A program made the translations under genes and the position numbers. 39,876 nucleotides of DNA from Planctomycetia bacterium. Lineage in GTDB: Bacteria; Planctomycetota; Planctomycetia; Pirellulales; S012-138. Location: NCBI GenBank assembly GCA_016177915.1, contig JACOUI010000294.1, forward strand, positions 1-39,876. The letters are read 5' to 3'. The stretch's first letter is position 1, and every line of letters begins with the position of its first letter. Below the pieces are notes generated by a model. That model ran no database searches and was not told the origin of the DNA. It was given only the letters and a program-made list of their open reading frames with translations. Of this stretch, positions 7,601 through 16,978 are shown in pieces.

Positions 7601-8116
7601 TCACGAACCAGTCGCTCCGTCCGTGGTCCCGTCAGATACGCGCGGCTTGTCCAAAGCCAACAACTCGAAACAGATGATCTCCATTCTCCGCCGGTTGACG
7701 CCAAAGTCGCTGCGCCCGACGCGCGACGCCGAGCGGAAATGCAGCTTGCGCGTCGCCGCGTCCGCATAGAATTCCACGTCGTCGACAAAGTTAAACACAG
7801 CGCTGCGGAACTCCGCGCAAAGATAGTCGTCGCGCTGAAACACGATCGTTGACCGCGGCATGGATCCTACGACCGATGCCACGTGAGCGATGATCTCGCC
7901 TGGCGCGCATGAAAAAGCAATCGGCTCCATGAAGTGTTCCGCGTCGTCGGCCTGCGTCGAGACGCAATTGGGGGTCCCAGTACAGGGCGCCAGTCTACCG
8001 GCGACGACACCCCCCGTCGTCCGGCGTCTCGAGCTCACAAGCGAGAGGATCACCAACGACAAGAGTGCTACCTCAACCAGTATCGCCACAACAAACGCAG
8101 CATACTCCCAGAACAT
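7601..8116 (-). CDS. DUF1499 membrane-anchored protein
   Basis: A 171-residue protein starting at ATG 8116 (MFWEYAAFVVAIL); the longer open frame upstream is Arg-rich and not convincing. Residues about 6-27 form one membrane helix, followed by RRR, so the C-terminal domain should be cytoplasmic by the positive-inside rule. The DUF1499 signature is clear: TGTPNCVSTQ (46-55) with Cys51, then a strand-rich domain with RDDYLCAEFRSAVFNFVDDVEFY and a final SRVGRSDFGVNRRR segment. DUF1499 proteins are widespread and of unknown function. It begins 31 bases after the OleD-like gene ends and precedes the nucleoside transporter by 54 bases, so it is probably co-transcribed with both. Confidence 0.85.
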   Translation of the reverse strand: MFWEYAAFVVAILVEVALLSLVILSLVSSRRRTTGGVVAGRLAPCTGTPNCVSTQADDAEHFMEPIAFSCAPGEIIAHVASVVGSMPRSTIVFQRDDYLCAEFRSAVFNFVDDVEFYADAATRKLHFRSASRVGRSDFGVNRRRMEIICFELLALDKPRVSDGTTDGATGS

Positions 8117-8147
8117 GACAAATGCACAGAACTGCGTTGTGTCGTAG

Positions 8148-9185
8148 TTAGGCGCGTACCGCCGGACAAGCTGGGAGCGCCGTCTCGCCACGCGCCGCCG
8201 CGCTGGTCTGCTGCGCCGCGTGCCATTGCCGCAGGCGCTGCATCCCCTCGGCCAGCGAGACGCGCGGGGCGAAGCCAAAGTCGCGGCGGGCGCGGCCCAC
8301 GTCGAAGTAGTGCGAGCGCCCGAGCTGCGCAGCCAAAAACCGCGTCAGCGCCGGCTCGCCGCGCCGCCGCAGCAGTCGATATGCGGTTTCGGCGACCGCG
8401 CCCCAGCGCCAGGCCCAGCCGGTGGAGATCGATTTTCCGACCGGCGGCAGGCCGGCGATCGCCAGCAGGTCGTCGATCCACTCCCAGCAATTCACCGGCT
8501 CGCCCTGGCTAAGGAAATAGACGTTGCCGGCGACGGGCGATCCGGGACGCAAAGCGTCGGCCGCCTGCAGGTGGGCGTCGGCCGCGTTCTCCACGTACAG
8601 CGTGTCGATCAGGTTCGTTCCGTCGCCGACGCGCCGCAGCCGGCCGGCCCGCGCCCGCTCCCACAGCCGCGGCACGAGTTGCCGGTCGCGCGGACCCCAC
8701 AGCAAGTGCGGCCGCAGCGCGCACGTCGCCAGCTCCGGCGAATTCGCCGCCAGCACCTGCTGCTCGGCCAGGGCCTTGGACTTGGGATAGTGCGCCAGCC
8801 AACGCCGCGGGTAGGGGACCGATTCGTCGACGCCGCGCTGGTCGCGGCCGTCGAACGTGACGCTGGGGCTGCTGGTGTAGACGAGCCGGCCGACGCCGGC
8901 CGCGCGGCAGGCCGCCACGACGTGCTGCGTGCCCAGCGTGTTGATGGAGTAGTAATGGGACCACGTTCCCCAAATCCCCGCCACGCCGGCTGCATGGAAC
9001 ACGACGTCGACGCCGCGGCAGGCCCGCGCGACGGACTCGGCGTCGCGCACGTCGCCCACGATCGTCTCGATGGCCAGGGCGTCGAGCGCCGCGGAACGGC
9101 GGCGACCCAAGGCCCGCACGCGGTCGCCGCGGGCAATCAGCCGCTCGACGATGAACAGGCCGAGAAATCCCCCGGCCCCTGTCAC
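8148..9185 (-). CDS. NAD(P)-dependent SDR, OleD/3-beta-HSD-like
   Basis: An extended short-chain dehydrogenase/reductase. The nucleotide motif TGAGGFLG is at the very start, and the catalytic YPKSK (Tyr-x3-Lys) follows a TSSPSV segment. The overall pattern (HAAGVAGIWG, GRDQRGVDESVPYP, LIDTLYVENAADAH) closely fits OleD, which reduces 2-alkyl-3-oxoalkanoate in long-chain olefin synthesis, and 3-beta-hydroxysteroid dehydrogenase relatives. No oleA, oleB or oleC is present here, so the role is open. The start is odd: GTG 9185 begins in the middle of beta-strand 1. A CTG at 9197 would give the canonical MNALVTGAGGFLG, and no ATG, GTG or TTG lies between it and the upstream stop. A non-AUG start is therefore possible. 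It heads the minus-strand run down to mogA. Confidence 0.82.
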   Translation of the reverse strand: MTGAGGFLGLFIVERLIARGDRVRALGRRRSAALDALAIETIVGDVRDAESVARACRGVDVVFHAAGVAGIWGTWSHYYSINTLGTQHVVAACRAAGVGRLVYTSSPSVTFDGRDQRGVDESVPYPRRWLAHYPKSKALAEQQVLAANSPELATCALRPHLLWGPRDRQLVPRLWERARAGRLRRVGDGTNLIDTLYVENAADAHLQAADALRPGSPVAGNVYFLSQGEPVNCWEWIDDLLAIAGLPPVGKSISTGWAWRWGAVAETAYRLLRRRGEPALTRFLAAQLGRSHYFDVGRARRDFGFAPRVSLAEGMQRLRQWHAAQQTSAAARGETALPACPAVRA

Positions 9186-9197
9186 CAGCGCGTTCAG

Positions 9198-9518
9198 AGT
9201 CAGGCACTCCCGCGAGCGTAGGTGTTTTCCTCACCCCACTTTCGCTCTTTGTATCCGACGCGGAAGCGGCGCGGCAAGGAGCGGTCGGGTCGCCCAGACT
9301 TGCCGCGTGTCGCCAGCCAAGGCACACCGGCCGTTGGGCTCGCTCACGCGCCCAACCACGCGAAGCGGGAATAATGAACGGCGGCGATCTTCGCTGGAAA
9401 GTCGCGCTGGAAACGAGTAAACTACTGGCGGTTTCCCACCCGCTGCGCCGGCGCCCGAGATCATGGCAGGGGCACGCCGGGCCTGTCTGGCGCCGCGAAC
9501 CTACGAAGAGGCACCGTC
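9198..9518. other. Divergent intergenic region
   Basis: This stretch lies between the divergent OleD-like gene and the secreted-protein gene, so it should hold promoters for both. I see no convincing -35/-10 pair. A hairpin with a 7-bp stem (GTTGGGC, 9333-9339, with GCCCAAC, 9350-9356) and a 10-base loop is present. No RNA gene or small coding frame is convincing. Confidence 0.4.
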
Positions 9519-10367
9519 ATGCTCCGCGCCGCCCTGTTGTCGCTCGCTTGCCTTTCGCTCGTCTTTGTTTCGCCGGCCTTGGCCCAATATGGCCGGCGGC
9601 CGAATCGCCCGCCGCAAGGGCAGCAGCAGCCGAAGCTTCCCCCCGTTACCGTCACGAACGCCAAGGTCGAGGGCTTCGAGCAGGGGGCGATCAAGATCAA
9701 CAACGGCCAGCAGACCTACCTGGTTTCGCCGCGCGCGACCAAGGCCAGCATCACCGGCCCGGCGCTGCCCGACGTGCTGGCCACCGGCATGTGGATCAGC
9801 TTCACGATCAAGATGGACCAGAAGTACAGCCCCCAGGAGGACATCGCCGCGCTGGAAATTTTCACGCCCAGCGACGTCAAGGTGCCGGGCATCCAGCGGG
9901 AGAATGACGACCGGGTGTACGTGTCGGGCAAGCTCACGAGCCTGAACAAGACGGGGAAAGTGTCGATCCAGACGGTGGACCTCCAGACGCGCAAGCCCTA
10001 CACGATCAAGGCTCAGCTTGCGGAGGGGGCAAAGGTGACGCTGGCGCTGTCGGATCCCAGCGTCGTGAAGTACATCCGCGTGGGGGACACGGTGACCGTC
10101 GTGGGCAAGCTGCTCAAGCCGGCGGTCGACAACCAGGTCGGGCTCGTGGTGGGCGAGGAGTTTGAAATCACACTCAACGCCGCCGAGCCTCTGACGCTGG
10201 CGAAGAAGAAGAAGGAAAAGGCCACGGAGAAGCCAGCCACAGAAAAGGCTGCCGCAGAAAAACCCGCCGCGGAGAAACCCGCCGCCCTTAAGCCGGCTGC
10301 TCCCGGGGCCAAGCCGGCGGAAAAGCCCGCCGAGAAACCCAAGACGCCGGACAAGGCCGCCGGCTAA
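9519..10367 (+). CDS. Secreted protein with Lys/Ala/Pro-rich tail
   Basis: A 282-residue protein with a clear Sec signal peptide. Residues 1-22 contain a hydrophobic core (LLSLACLSLVFVSPALA), with cleavage expected between Ala22 and Gln23. The mature part has two beta-rich segments. One runs from about residue 43 to 128. The other, from about 130 to 220, contains VYVSGKLTSL and GDTVTVVGKLL, the sort of pattern seen in OB-fold-like domains. From about 227 the chain becomes an Ala-Lys-Pro-Glu low-complexity tail (repeats like EKPAAEKPAA), which is likely extended and could span or bind cell-envelope polymers. GAGG at 9505-9509 is a plausible ribosome site. An intrinsic terminator follows. I do not recognise a named family; such proteins are frequent in planctomycetes. 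Confidence 0.8.
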   Translation: MLRAALLSLACLSLVFVSPALAQYGRRPNRPPQGQQQPKLPPVTVTNAKVEGFEQGAIKINNGQQTYLVSPRATKASITGPALPDVLATGMWISFTIKMDQKYSPQEDIAALEIFTPSDVKVPGIQRENDDRVYVSGKLTSLNKTGKVSIQTVDLQTRKPYTIKAQLAEGAKVTLALSDPSVVKYIRVGDTVTVVGKLLKPAVDNQVGLVVGEEFEITLNAAEPLTLAKKKKEKATEKPATEKAAAEKPAAEKPAALKPAAPGAKPAEKPAEKPKTPDKAAG

Positions 10368-10399
10368 CGTCGGACATCCTGAATTCACCACGATCGTTG

Positions 10400-10423
10400 G
10401 GGCCGGTCAACCCGGCCCTTTTT
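10400..10423 (+). terminator. Rho-independent terminator
   Basis: A 7-bp GC stem, GGGCCGG paired with CCGGCCC, has a 5-base loop and is followed by five Ts. It lies 33 bases after the stop of the secreted-protein gene and upstream of the amidohydrolase start, so it should separate the two transcripts. Confidence 0.75.
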
Positions 10424-10447
10424 CATGCACTACATACAAGACTTCCG

Positions 10448-11434
10448 ATGCCCGATTTCCAGACTCCCACGCGCCGCGAGTTCCTTGCCCAGGCCGGGCG
10501 GCTGGCGGCCGCCGGCGCGGCGCTCGCGCCCGTTTCGTTCAGCCAGGCGGCTGACATGGAGAAAATCCCGATCATCGACACACACCAGCACCTGTGGGAC
10601 CTAAAGAAGTTCCGCCTGCCCTGGCTGAAAGACGTGCCCGAATTGAAGAAGGACTTTCTGTTGGCGGACTACCACGAGGCGGCCCAAGACCTGAACGTGG
10701 TCAAGACGGTTTACATGGAAGTCGACGTTGATCCGGCGCAACGGGCCGCCGAGGCCGATTACGTCGTCGAGCTGTGCGGGAAGAAAGACAGCAAGATGGC
10801 CGCCGCCGTGATTTCCGGCCGGCCCGCGGAGGAAGGCTTTGCGGCGTACCTCCGCAAGTACAAAGAGCCGGGCCACGTGAAGGGCGTCCGGCAGGTGCTG
10901 CACACGCCGGTCACGCCGGCGGGCTATTGTCTGCAACCGGCGTTCATGGCGGGCGTGCGCGTTTTGGGCGAGTTGGGGATGAGTTACGACGTTTGCGTGC
11001 GGCCAGGGGAGTTGCCCGACGCCGTCAAGCTGATCGACGCCTGCCCGGACACGCGGTTCATCCTGGACCACTGCGGGAACCCCAATCCGCTGGCGAAGGA
11101 CCTGTCGCCATGGCGCCGCGATATCGCGCAGGTTGCCAAGCGCGAGCGGGTGATGTGCAAGATTTCGGGCCTGGCTGACAAGGCGATTCGCTCGACGAAG
11201 GAGCCGCCGGCGGAAGGGCGGCTGGCCGAGGACCTTTCCCCTGTCGTGCGGCATGCCCTGGACGTCTTTGGGCCCGATCGGGTGATGTTCGGCGGCGACT
11301 GGCCGGTCTGCACGCTGGGCAGCAGCCTCCGGCAATGGGTGCTGGCGTTGCAAGCGATCGTCGCCGGCCGGCGGGAGAAGGAGCAGAGGGCGCTCTTCCA
11401 CGACAACGCGGCGAAGTTCTACGGGCTGGGGTGA
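10448..11434 (+). CDS. Tat-exported amidohydrolase (TIM-barrel)
   Basis: A 328-residue metal-dependent hydrolase of the amidohydrolase-2 group, which includes L-rhamnono-lactonase-like sugar lactonases and decarboxylases. I chose ATG 10448 because it places TRREFL (Arg9-Arg10) just before a hydrophobic stretch (AAAGAALAPVSF), a twin-arginine signal; the ATG upstream at 10397 lies before the terminator. The metal motif is THQH (His46, His48). Other expected elements are ILDHCGNP in mid-protein and FGGDWPVC near the end, with a likely metal/catalytic Asp. A Tat signal implies folding and cofactor insertion before export to the periplasm. The substrate is not evident. The gene stands alone; its nearest downstream gene is 323 bases away. 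Confidence 0.85.
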   Translation: MPDFQTPTRREFLAQAGRLAAAGAALAPVSFSQAADMEKIPIIDTHQHLWDLKKFRLPWLKDVPELKKDFLLADYHEAAQDLNVVKTVYMEVDVDPAQRAAEADYVVELCGKKDSKMAAAVISGRPAEEGFAAYLRKYKEPGHVKGVRQVLHTPVTPAGYCLQPAFMAGVRVLGELGMSYDVCVRPGELPDAVKLIDACPDTRFILDHCGNPNPLAKDLSPWRRDIAQVAKRERVMCKISGLADKAIRSTKEPPAEGRLAEDLSPVVRHALDVFGPDRVMFGGDWPVCTLGSSLRQWVLALQAIVAGRREKEQRALFHDNAAKFYGLG

Positions 11435-11757
11435 CGCTTCCGGCCGGCGCGTGCCTGCGGCGCGGCATGTTCGATTTGGCAAGCTGGCCGAAGATTCCGG
11501 CCTGAAAGCGCGATAGCGGGCGCCGCGCCCTTTGCCTGACGCGCACCGACGGGGCAAAGCCGCGGTCCGCGATCAACCGGAATAGCAGGCACGGCCGGAC
11601 CGGCGGCCAAGCGCGCCGGGCGGGCTGCCGATAGTTCGATTGTCGACTCCACACCACCCGCTGGCACGGACGCCGCGAGAACGAGCGCTGTACGTGGTCA
11701 CCCCCCACGGCAGCGCGTCATGCGGCTCCCGCGCCCAGCCACAGGATCAATCACCCC
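11435..11757. other. GC-rich intergenic stretch
   Basis: No gene is supported. There is one stem (CTTTGCC at 11530-11536 with GGCAAAG at 11553-11559) with a 16-base loop and no T-tract. The remainder is GC-rich, and I see nothing else in it. Confidence 0.4.
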
Positions 11758-12057
11758 GTGACGACCACCGCGCAGCCGATCCGCAGTCTCGACGATCTCC
11801 GCCAGTACGTCCGCGAAGTCCTCTGCCGCCGCGGCCAGCTCGACGAAGGCGCCTTTCGCATCACCGAGCAGGTGCTCCTGCGGCGCAACCGCCCCTGCGG
11901 CGTGCAGTTCTGCCTGCACGGCCCGCGGGCGGTGACCTTCTTTGCCATTTGGGATGCGCTGGAGAACATCATTTTGTTCTACAGCTCGTCCGGCGAGCGG
12001 TTTTGCACGGTGCGGCTGCTGGAGGCGCCGGAGCTTGCCATGGCGGAAACCGCTTGA
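11758..12057 (+). CDS. Small conserved-looking protein, unknown
   Basis: A 99-residue soluble protein with a GTG start. The pattern is an N-terminal helix (SLDDLRQYVREVLCRRGQL), then strand segments (GVQFCLHGPRAVTFFAIWD, ENIILFYSSSGERFCTVRLLEAP). The compact alpha-plus-beta order and good third-position GC suggest a real gene, and the run of aromatic/hydrophobic strands looks like a small beta-sheet protein. I cannot name the family. It precedes the TIM-barrel gene by 53 bases on the same strand, so they may be co-transcribed, but no functional link is visible. Start: no ATG is available upstream; GTG 11758 gives MTTTAQPIRSLDDL. Confidence 0.6.
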   Translation: MTTTAQPIRSLDDLRQYVREVLCRRGQLDEGAFRITEQVLLRRNRPCGVQFCLHGPRAVTFFAIWDALENIILFYSSSGERFCTVRLLEAPELAMAETA

Positions 12058-12110
12058 ACGGCGGTTGTGCGCACCGCTTACGAAGCTAAGAATAGTCGCA
12101 TCTTTAGCGC

Positions 12111-13025
12111 ATGCGCGACGACGCGTCGAAGCATGGCGCGAAGCCGACTGTAAATGCGCCGATGCTCAAAGCGCTCTCCACCGCCGCGCCAGGCGACGAT
12201 TTCGATGGCTGCCTGGCGATCGCCAAGGAGGCCGGCTGGACACGGTTGGAGTTGGATTTGCGCCAGCACGCGCTGACCAATCGGCGCGGCGAAGCAATCC
12301 AAGGCTTCCCTTCGTTCGCTGTGCGAGGGGGAATCGCGCTGAATCTGCAAAGCCAGGGGTTCGAGATCGCGTCGGTCGTGGTTGACGTCGACGATGCGTC
12401 CGGTGCATCGCTCGATCTCCTGAAGCGCGACGTGCAGCAGGCCTTCGACATTCGTCCGCAGTGGATCGTCGTCGCGTTTCGCGATGAGACGATGCCCCCG
12501 CTGGCCGAACTTCCCCACGCGCGTGACGCCCTGCGGCGCATCGGCGATTTGGCAGTCGAGAAGGGATTCACCCTGTGCCTCGAGACGCAACCGCCCTGGT
12601 GCGGACATTACCGCGAGATGGCCGCGACGATCGCTTGCCTCGATCACCCGGCCTGGAAACTCAATTTCGACACGGGGCGGTATCAGCTCTACAACTTCGA
12701 GTCCGTCGGAGAGGTCGCGCTGCTCAAGATCCTGGGGCTGGTGGGCAGCCTGCGGATCACGGACCTCGATATCAGCGACCACAACGCCGGGGCCGACTGG
12801 GTCCCGCCGGCCGTCCCGCGCTTTGCGCCGCTCGGGCAAGGAGGATGTCTCGACCTGGGAAGGCTGCGGCAGATTCTGGACGCAGTCGCTTTCGCGGGCG
12901 GGTGGAGCCTGTCGTTCTCGGCGCAGTCGACGGTGGAGTTCGGAACGGCGCTGGAGCACAGCACGCGGGCCCTCCGCGCGGCCGGGTTTTTCGATCCGCC
13001 GCCCCCCCAGGGTTACTCGCCGTAG
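12111..13025 (+). CDS. Sugar-phosphate isomerase/epimerase-like TIM barrel
   Basis: A 304-residue protein of the AP-endonuclease-2/xylose-isomerase-like TIM-barrel superfamily, which includes sugar isomerases and epimerases. Barrel strands with metal-ligand residues can be followed: FTLCLETQ (Glu), WKLNFDTGRY (Asp) and LRITDLDISDH (Asp/His), in the usual order. The N-terminus has no signal peptide, so the enzyme is probably cytosolic. An internal ATG at 12162 (MLKALSTAAPGDDF) is an alternative start that would drop the polar first 17 residues. The last 13 bases overlap the end of the convergent TPR gene (13013). Planctomycetes carry many members of this superfamily; the substrate is not predictable from sequence. 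Confidence 0.78.
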   Translation: MRDDASKHGAKPTVNAPMLKALSTAAPGDDFDGCLAIAKEAGWTRLELDLRQHALTNRRGEAIQGFPSFAVRGGIALNLQSQGFEIASVVVDVDDASGASLDLLKRDVQQAFDIRPQWIVVAFRDETMPPLAELPHARDALRRIGDLAVEKGFTLCLETQPPWCGHYREMAATIACLDHPAWKLNFDTGRYQLYNFESVGEVALLKILGLVGSLRITDLDISDHNAGADWVPPAVPRFAPLGQGGCLDLGRLRQILDAVAFAGGWSLSFSAQSTVEFGTALEHSTRALRAAGFFDPPPPQGYSP

Positions 13026-16000
13026 AACGAGTCCTCGTAAATGGGGTTCAGCTCGACGGCCTTCTCATAGTCCTGTTTCGCGGCGGCCTTGTTTCCCAGC
13101 GCCGCGTGGCACTTACCGCGGTTGTAATAGGCGGCCGCGTTCTCGGCGTCGTGCCGGATGGCCTCGGAATAGTCGGCGATGGCGTCCTGGTAGGCCTTGG
13201 CATCCAGGCGGATGGCGGCCCGGCTGACGTAGGCCTTCGCCAGCGCCGGCTGCAAGCCGATCGCGGCGTCGTAGTCTTCCAGGGCCTTGGCGGTCTGGCC
13301 GGCGCGCTTCCAGGCGTCGCCGCGCTGACAGCGGAGGTCCGCGGACTTGGGATCGAGCCGCACGGCTTCATCCAGGTCGGACATCGCGCCCGTCGCGTCG
13401 CCCTGCGCCAGCCGCGCCAGGCCGCGCTTCGCGTAGGCCGGGGCGCACGATGAGTCGGCCTTGAGGGCCGCCTCGAAGTCCTCCACCGCCGCTTCGAGGT
13501 TGCCGGAATTCCAATGGACCTCGCCGCGGGCGACGAGGGCCTGGGGCGACTCGGCGTCGATCTCCAGGGCCCGCGTGCAATCGGCCAGCGCGGCCTCGAA
13601 GTCCGCCTGCTGAACGTGGATCTGGCCGCGGAGCAGGTGGGCGACGGCGTCCGTGGCGTCGCAGCCGATGGCCGCGTCGGCGTCGGCGAGCGCTTGATCC
13701 AGGTCCTCAAGTTCCAGGTACACGGAGCAGCGCTGGCGATGGGCGGCAGCTAACTCCGGCGCGAGGCCGACCGCCGCGTCGAGATCGGCGAGGGCGTCGC
13801 GCCATTTTCCGATCGACGCCAGCGCTTCGCCGCGGCACAAGTGCGCCTCGGCTGAATTCCCGTCGCGCTCGACGGCGGACGACGCATCGCCAATCGCCTC
13901 CGCGTGCTTGCCGAGGCGGCCCTGGACCCGCGACCGCAGCACGAATGCCTCGGCGCCGTGCGGGTTCGCGCGGATGGCCCGCGAGAGCGCGGCCAGCGCC
14001 TTGTCGTCGTCGCGCATTTCGAGCAGGGCGCGGCCGAGGCACAAATGCGCTTCGGCGTCGGCCGGCTGGATGCTGGCCGCGGCCTCGGCGTCGGCCGCGG
14101 CGGCCGAGAATCGCCCCAGCTTGAGTTGGCACAAGGCCCGCTCTCGATGGGCGACGGCCGACTGCGGGCCAAGTTCGACGGCGCGCTGGGCGTCCTTCAG
14201 GGCGGCTTCGACGTCCCCCCGCAGGCGACGCGCCTGGGCGACGGCGGCGAAGGACTCGGCCGAGGGCGAAACCTCGCTGGCTTGCTGCAGGTCCTGGATG
14301 GCCAGGTCGTCGCGCTTTGCGCGGACGTGAATCACCGCGCGGTGCGCCAGAAGCGCGGCGTGCTGTTTCGGGTCCTTGCGGCCTTCCTTTTCGGAAAGCG
14401 CGATCGCGTCGGTCAGTTCGGCTACGGCCTCGTCGTGCCGCCCCGTCCGCGACAGCATCTCGGCGCGTTGACGGCGCAGCTCGACGGCGCGGGGTTCGAG
14501 CCGAATCGCTTCGGCGAGGTCGGCGTAAGCCTCCGGCAGCTTGCCCAACTCCGCACGAACCTTGGCCCGCGCCCCCAGGGCGGGGGCGTGATTCGGCTGG
14601 TAAGACAGGGCCAGGGTGAATTGCTGGTCCGCGGCCTGGAACTGGCCGGCGGCGGCCAGCGAGACGCCCTTTTGATACGGCGCCGCCGCATCGGAGTTTT
14701 GTGGCGGGGTCGCAGGCGAATCGGCCGGCTGCGACGGGTGCTCATTCTGCGGCGACGCCGACCAGGGCTGAGCGGGCTGCGTGCGGCGGCTCGATGTGCC
14801 TGCTGGGGGGGTCGAGGAGGCCAGGTCGCCTGCGGGCGGCTTGCCGTTCAGCGCCAGCCGAGACCCATCGGCCGGCGGCTGGGCGTCGCCCGTCCGGAGT
14901 TCGATGCGCTTGCGCTCGGGCGGCGCTTGCTGTGCAACTTTTCCGGCAGGCTGCTCGGCGGCTTGCACGGCCGCCGGCGGATCGATCGGTTTGGCGCCGG
15001 TCGTGATCGTGGGCATGGCGGCGCTGGCGACTTGCGGCGGAGATACCTGCGCCGGCTGGTCCGCGGCCGGCGACAGTCGCGGCTCGGCCTTGGGCGCCCG
15101 CGCAGCGCCCAGGCCGGGGTTCACGCGTCGCGACGATCGGGGCTGGTCCGGCGAGAGCAGCAGGTCGGCCAGCATGCCGGCCGCCACGGCCCGTTCGTGC
15201 GAGGTCGCCGCGGGAACGAGAGTGTCGTCGCGCGGGGCGTTGGCCAGCTCGAGGTAGGCGGCTTGGACGGCAGCCGACTTAGGCGCTTTGGCGCCCGTGA
15301 AATCGCCGACGGCCGACGCCACGTCGCCCAGCCGCCAGTAGATCAATCCCCGGTCGTAGTGGGCCAGGGAATCGGCCGGGTCGAGGCGGATGGCCTCGGT
15401 GAGGTTGGCGATGGCCGCCTCGTCCTCGCCCTGGGTCAGGTAGATCAAGCCGGCCTGCCGGTAGGCGGCGGCGAGGCTGGCGTCGAGCTGGACCGCGTGG
15501 TCGTAGTCGTCGAGGGCCTCGTCGAAGCGGCCCAGGCGGCGGTAAGTCTCGGCGCGGTCGAAATAGGCCTTGGCGGTCCCCGGCCGCAGCTCGATGAGAC
15601 GATCGAAATCGACCAGCGCCCGCTCGTAATCGCCCAGGTCGAACAGGGCCAGGCCGCGGTTGCCGAGGGCGTCCACGAGGTTTTGGTCGAGCGCGAGCGC
15701 CTTGTCGTATTCGAAGACCGCCTCGCGGAGCTTGCCTTGCTCGGCAAGCTGGCGGCCGTCGCGGGAGTGCCTGCGGGCCAGGGAGAGCACGTCGGACGAA
15801 GAGGGGTCGGCGCCGCGGAGCGCCGCCGGCGGATGGGCCGGGCCGCGCCGGAAATCGCGCGGCGGCTCGCCGGCGAGCGGCGCGGTCGAGATTGGGGCGG
15901 TCGAGGCCGGCGCCAGCCGGGAGTTCGAGCCTTCGTAATACGGCGCGTCGACGGGCTCGCCGTAAGGTGCGCCGCGCACGACGGGCGCCGGCGAGCGGTC

Positions 16001-16465
16001 CGACGAGTGATTCGACGAGTGGTCCGACGTGTGATCCGACGGGGGCGCCGAATCGTCGTCGAAGTTTTGGGCCTCGGTGTCGGCGCTCTCGTCCGACCCG
16101 CCGCCGGTGAACTTCGAGACCGCATTCCACAGGGAACCGCCCAGGAACGAGGACTTGCCGGAGGCAGGCGCGGAAGCCGACGGCGTGCGGCGGCGTGCCT
16201 GGTGATGGCTGGTCTTTTGCGGAGGCGCCGTGGCCTGGCGCGCGGCCGAGGCCGGCTGGCGCTCGTCGAGCGTTTCGTCGGAGAACCCCGTCGGGCCGCC
16301 GTAGCCGGCCGGCGCGCCGTCGTAGGTTTCGCTGGCGGGAAAGCGCTGCACACCCGGCGGTCCCTGCGGCTGGGGTCCCTGCGGCTGGGAAAAGAGCTTG
16401 GGCGCCAGAGCCAGGCTGGCCAAGGCGCCAAGCGCCAAGAGCGGGGCGAATCTGCGCAATGTCAT
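13013..16465 (-). CDS. Giant secreted TPR-repeat protein
   Basis: A 1150-residue protein. The N-terminus ([19 protein letters not shown]) is a signal peptide or membrane anchor. A Pro/Gln/Ser/Asp-rich, low-complexity region follows to about residue 225, including [16 protein letters not shown]. Five TPRs lie at about 230-400, then a Pro/Ala/Gln-rich linker to about 590, then about sixteen more TPRs to the end, each close to the 34-residue consensus (for example [36 protein letters not shown]). The stop is TAA/TGA-type at 13013. The second array alone would form more than two superhelical turns, a scaffold for binding extended peptides or many partners. The mature protein should lie in the periplasm or outside. 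A strong ribosome site (GAGGGAG) precedes the ATG. No partner is obvious among neighbours. The 3' end overlaps the TIM-barrel gene by 13 bases. Confidence 0.88.
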   Translation of the reverse strand: MTLRRFAPLLALGALASLALAPKLFSQPQGPQPQGPPGVQRFPASETYDGAPAGYGGPTGFSDETLDERQPASAARQATAPPQKTSHHQARRRTPSASAPASGKSSFLGGSLWNAVSKFTGGGSDESADTEAQNFDDDSAPPSDHTSDHSSNHSSDRSPAPVVRGAPYGEPVDAPYYEGSNSRLAPASTAPISTAPLAGEPPRDFRRGPAHPPAALRGADPSSSDVLSLARRHSRDGRQLAEQGKLREAVFEYDKALALDQNLVDALGNRGLALFDLGDYERALVDFDRLIELRPGTAKAYFDRAETYRRLGRFDEALDDYDHAVQLDASLAAAYRQAGLIYLTQGEDEAAIANLTEAIRLDPADSLAHYDRGLIYWRLGDVASAVGDFTGAKAPKSAAVQAAYLELANAPRDDTLVPAATSHERAVAAGMLADLLLSPDQPRSSRRVNPGLGAARAPKAEPRLSPAADQPAQVSPPQVASAAMPTITTGAKPIDPPAAVQAAEQPAGKVAQQAPPERKRIELRTGDAQPPADGSRLALNGKPPAGDLASSTPPAGTSSRRTQPAQPWSASPQNEHPSQPADSPATPPQNSDAAAPYQKGVSLAAAGQFQAADQQFTLALSYQPNHAPALGARAKVRAELGKLPEAYADLAEAIRLEPRAVELRRQRAEMLSRTGRHDEAVAELTDAIALSEKEGRKDPKQHAALLAHRAVIHVRAKRDDLAIQDLQQASEVSPSAESFAAVAQARRLRGDVEAALKDAQRAVELGPQSAVAHRERALCQLKLGRFSAAAADAEAAASIQPADAEAHLCLGRALLEMRDDDKALAALSRAIRANPHGAEAFVLRSRVQGRLGKHAEAIGDASSAVERDGNSAEAHLCRGEALASIGKWRDALADLDAAVGLAPELAAAHRQRCSVYLELEDLDQALADADAAIGCDATDAVAHLLRGQIHVQQADFEAALADCTRALEIDAESPQALVARGEVHWNSGNLEAAVEDFEAALKADSSCAPAYAKRGLARLAQGDATGAMSDLDEAVRLDPKSADLRCQRGDAWKRAGQTAKALEDYDAAIGLQPALAKAYVSRAAIRLDAKAYQDAIADYSEAIRHDAENAAAYYNRGKCHAALGNKAAAKQDYEKAVELNPIYEDSFYGE

Positions 16466-16978
16466 CGAGCAATCTCCCTCGAAACCGCCGGCAGCGCGCC
16501 GTGGGCTTCGAACGATGTCGTTTCTCAGGCCGCCTGGGCGCGGACGCGCGGCGGCCCTCAGATTGGGCTTCTTCGATTACTTCGGCGTACCTGGCAAAAC
16601 CGGTTGAATCGAAACAAACGGCATAACCGGCTTAAGCTGCACGGACTGGAAAGGTTTGCCGGTTGGGGGGGCTTGAACGAGCTACGTGCTGTCGGCGCCA
16701 GCAGTGACGAGTTCGGGGCGAGGTCGCGCCGGAGTGGCGGTGGGCGTCGCAAGCCGCCGGTCGTGCGATCGGCACGTTGCGCCCAAGTACGACGTTTGAC
16801 CGGGCGCGAAAGCTCGCCGAACTTCGGCTTGCTCCACCCACCCTACGATCTGGCGGCACCAGCAGGAAGCGACGGCGCCGCTAGTGCGGTTGACCGAATT
16901 TCGGTTCCCGCTTACAAGTCTCCCCGCGGCTTTCCCGACCCACGTTTGTCACCTGCGCACTCGCTCAAGGAGGGGCCG
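16466..16978. other. Divergent regulatory region
   Basis: A 513-base stretch lies between the divergent TPR gene and rmlA. It should hold promoters for both. Direct near-repeats around AACCGG occur at 16598-16604 and 16625-16631. Remnants of the dispersed GGTGGGC palindrome family lie near 16740 and 16836. The right end has the rmlA promoter candidate and ribosome site. No coding frame in this stretch is convincing on either strand. Confidence 0.5.
16890..16918 (+). promoter_or_regulatory. Candidate sigma-70 promoter and palindrome for rmlA
   Basis: TTGACC (16890-16895) and TACAAG (16913-16918) are separated by exactly 17 bases. A perfect palindrome, ACCGAA-T-TTCGGT, occupies 16893-16905 within the spacer and could be an operator. 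The ATG of rmlA is at 16979, preceded by a strong AAGGAGG at 16967-16973. Motif-based only. Confidence 0.38.

Noticed and set aside
5555..7852. 765-codon plus-strand open frame
   Set aside because: Antisense to mogA, the CNT transporter and part of DUF1499; His/Asp/Gly-rich with no domain.
13904..16978. Long plus-strand open frame continuing left from rmlA
   Set aside because: Antisense to the TPR gene; composition is what the complement of GC-rich TPR codons gives. rmlA starts at 16979 with its own ribosome site.
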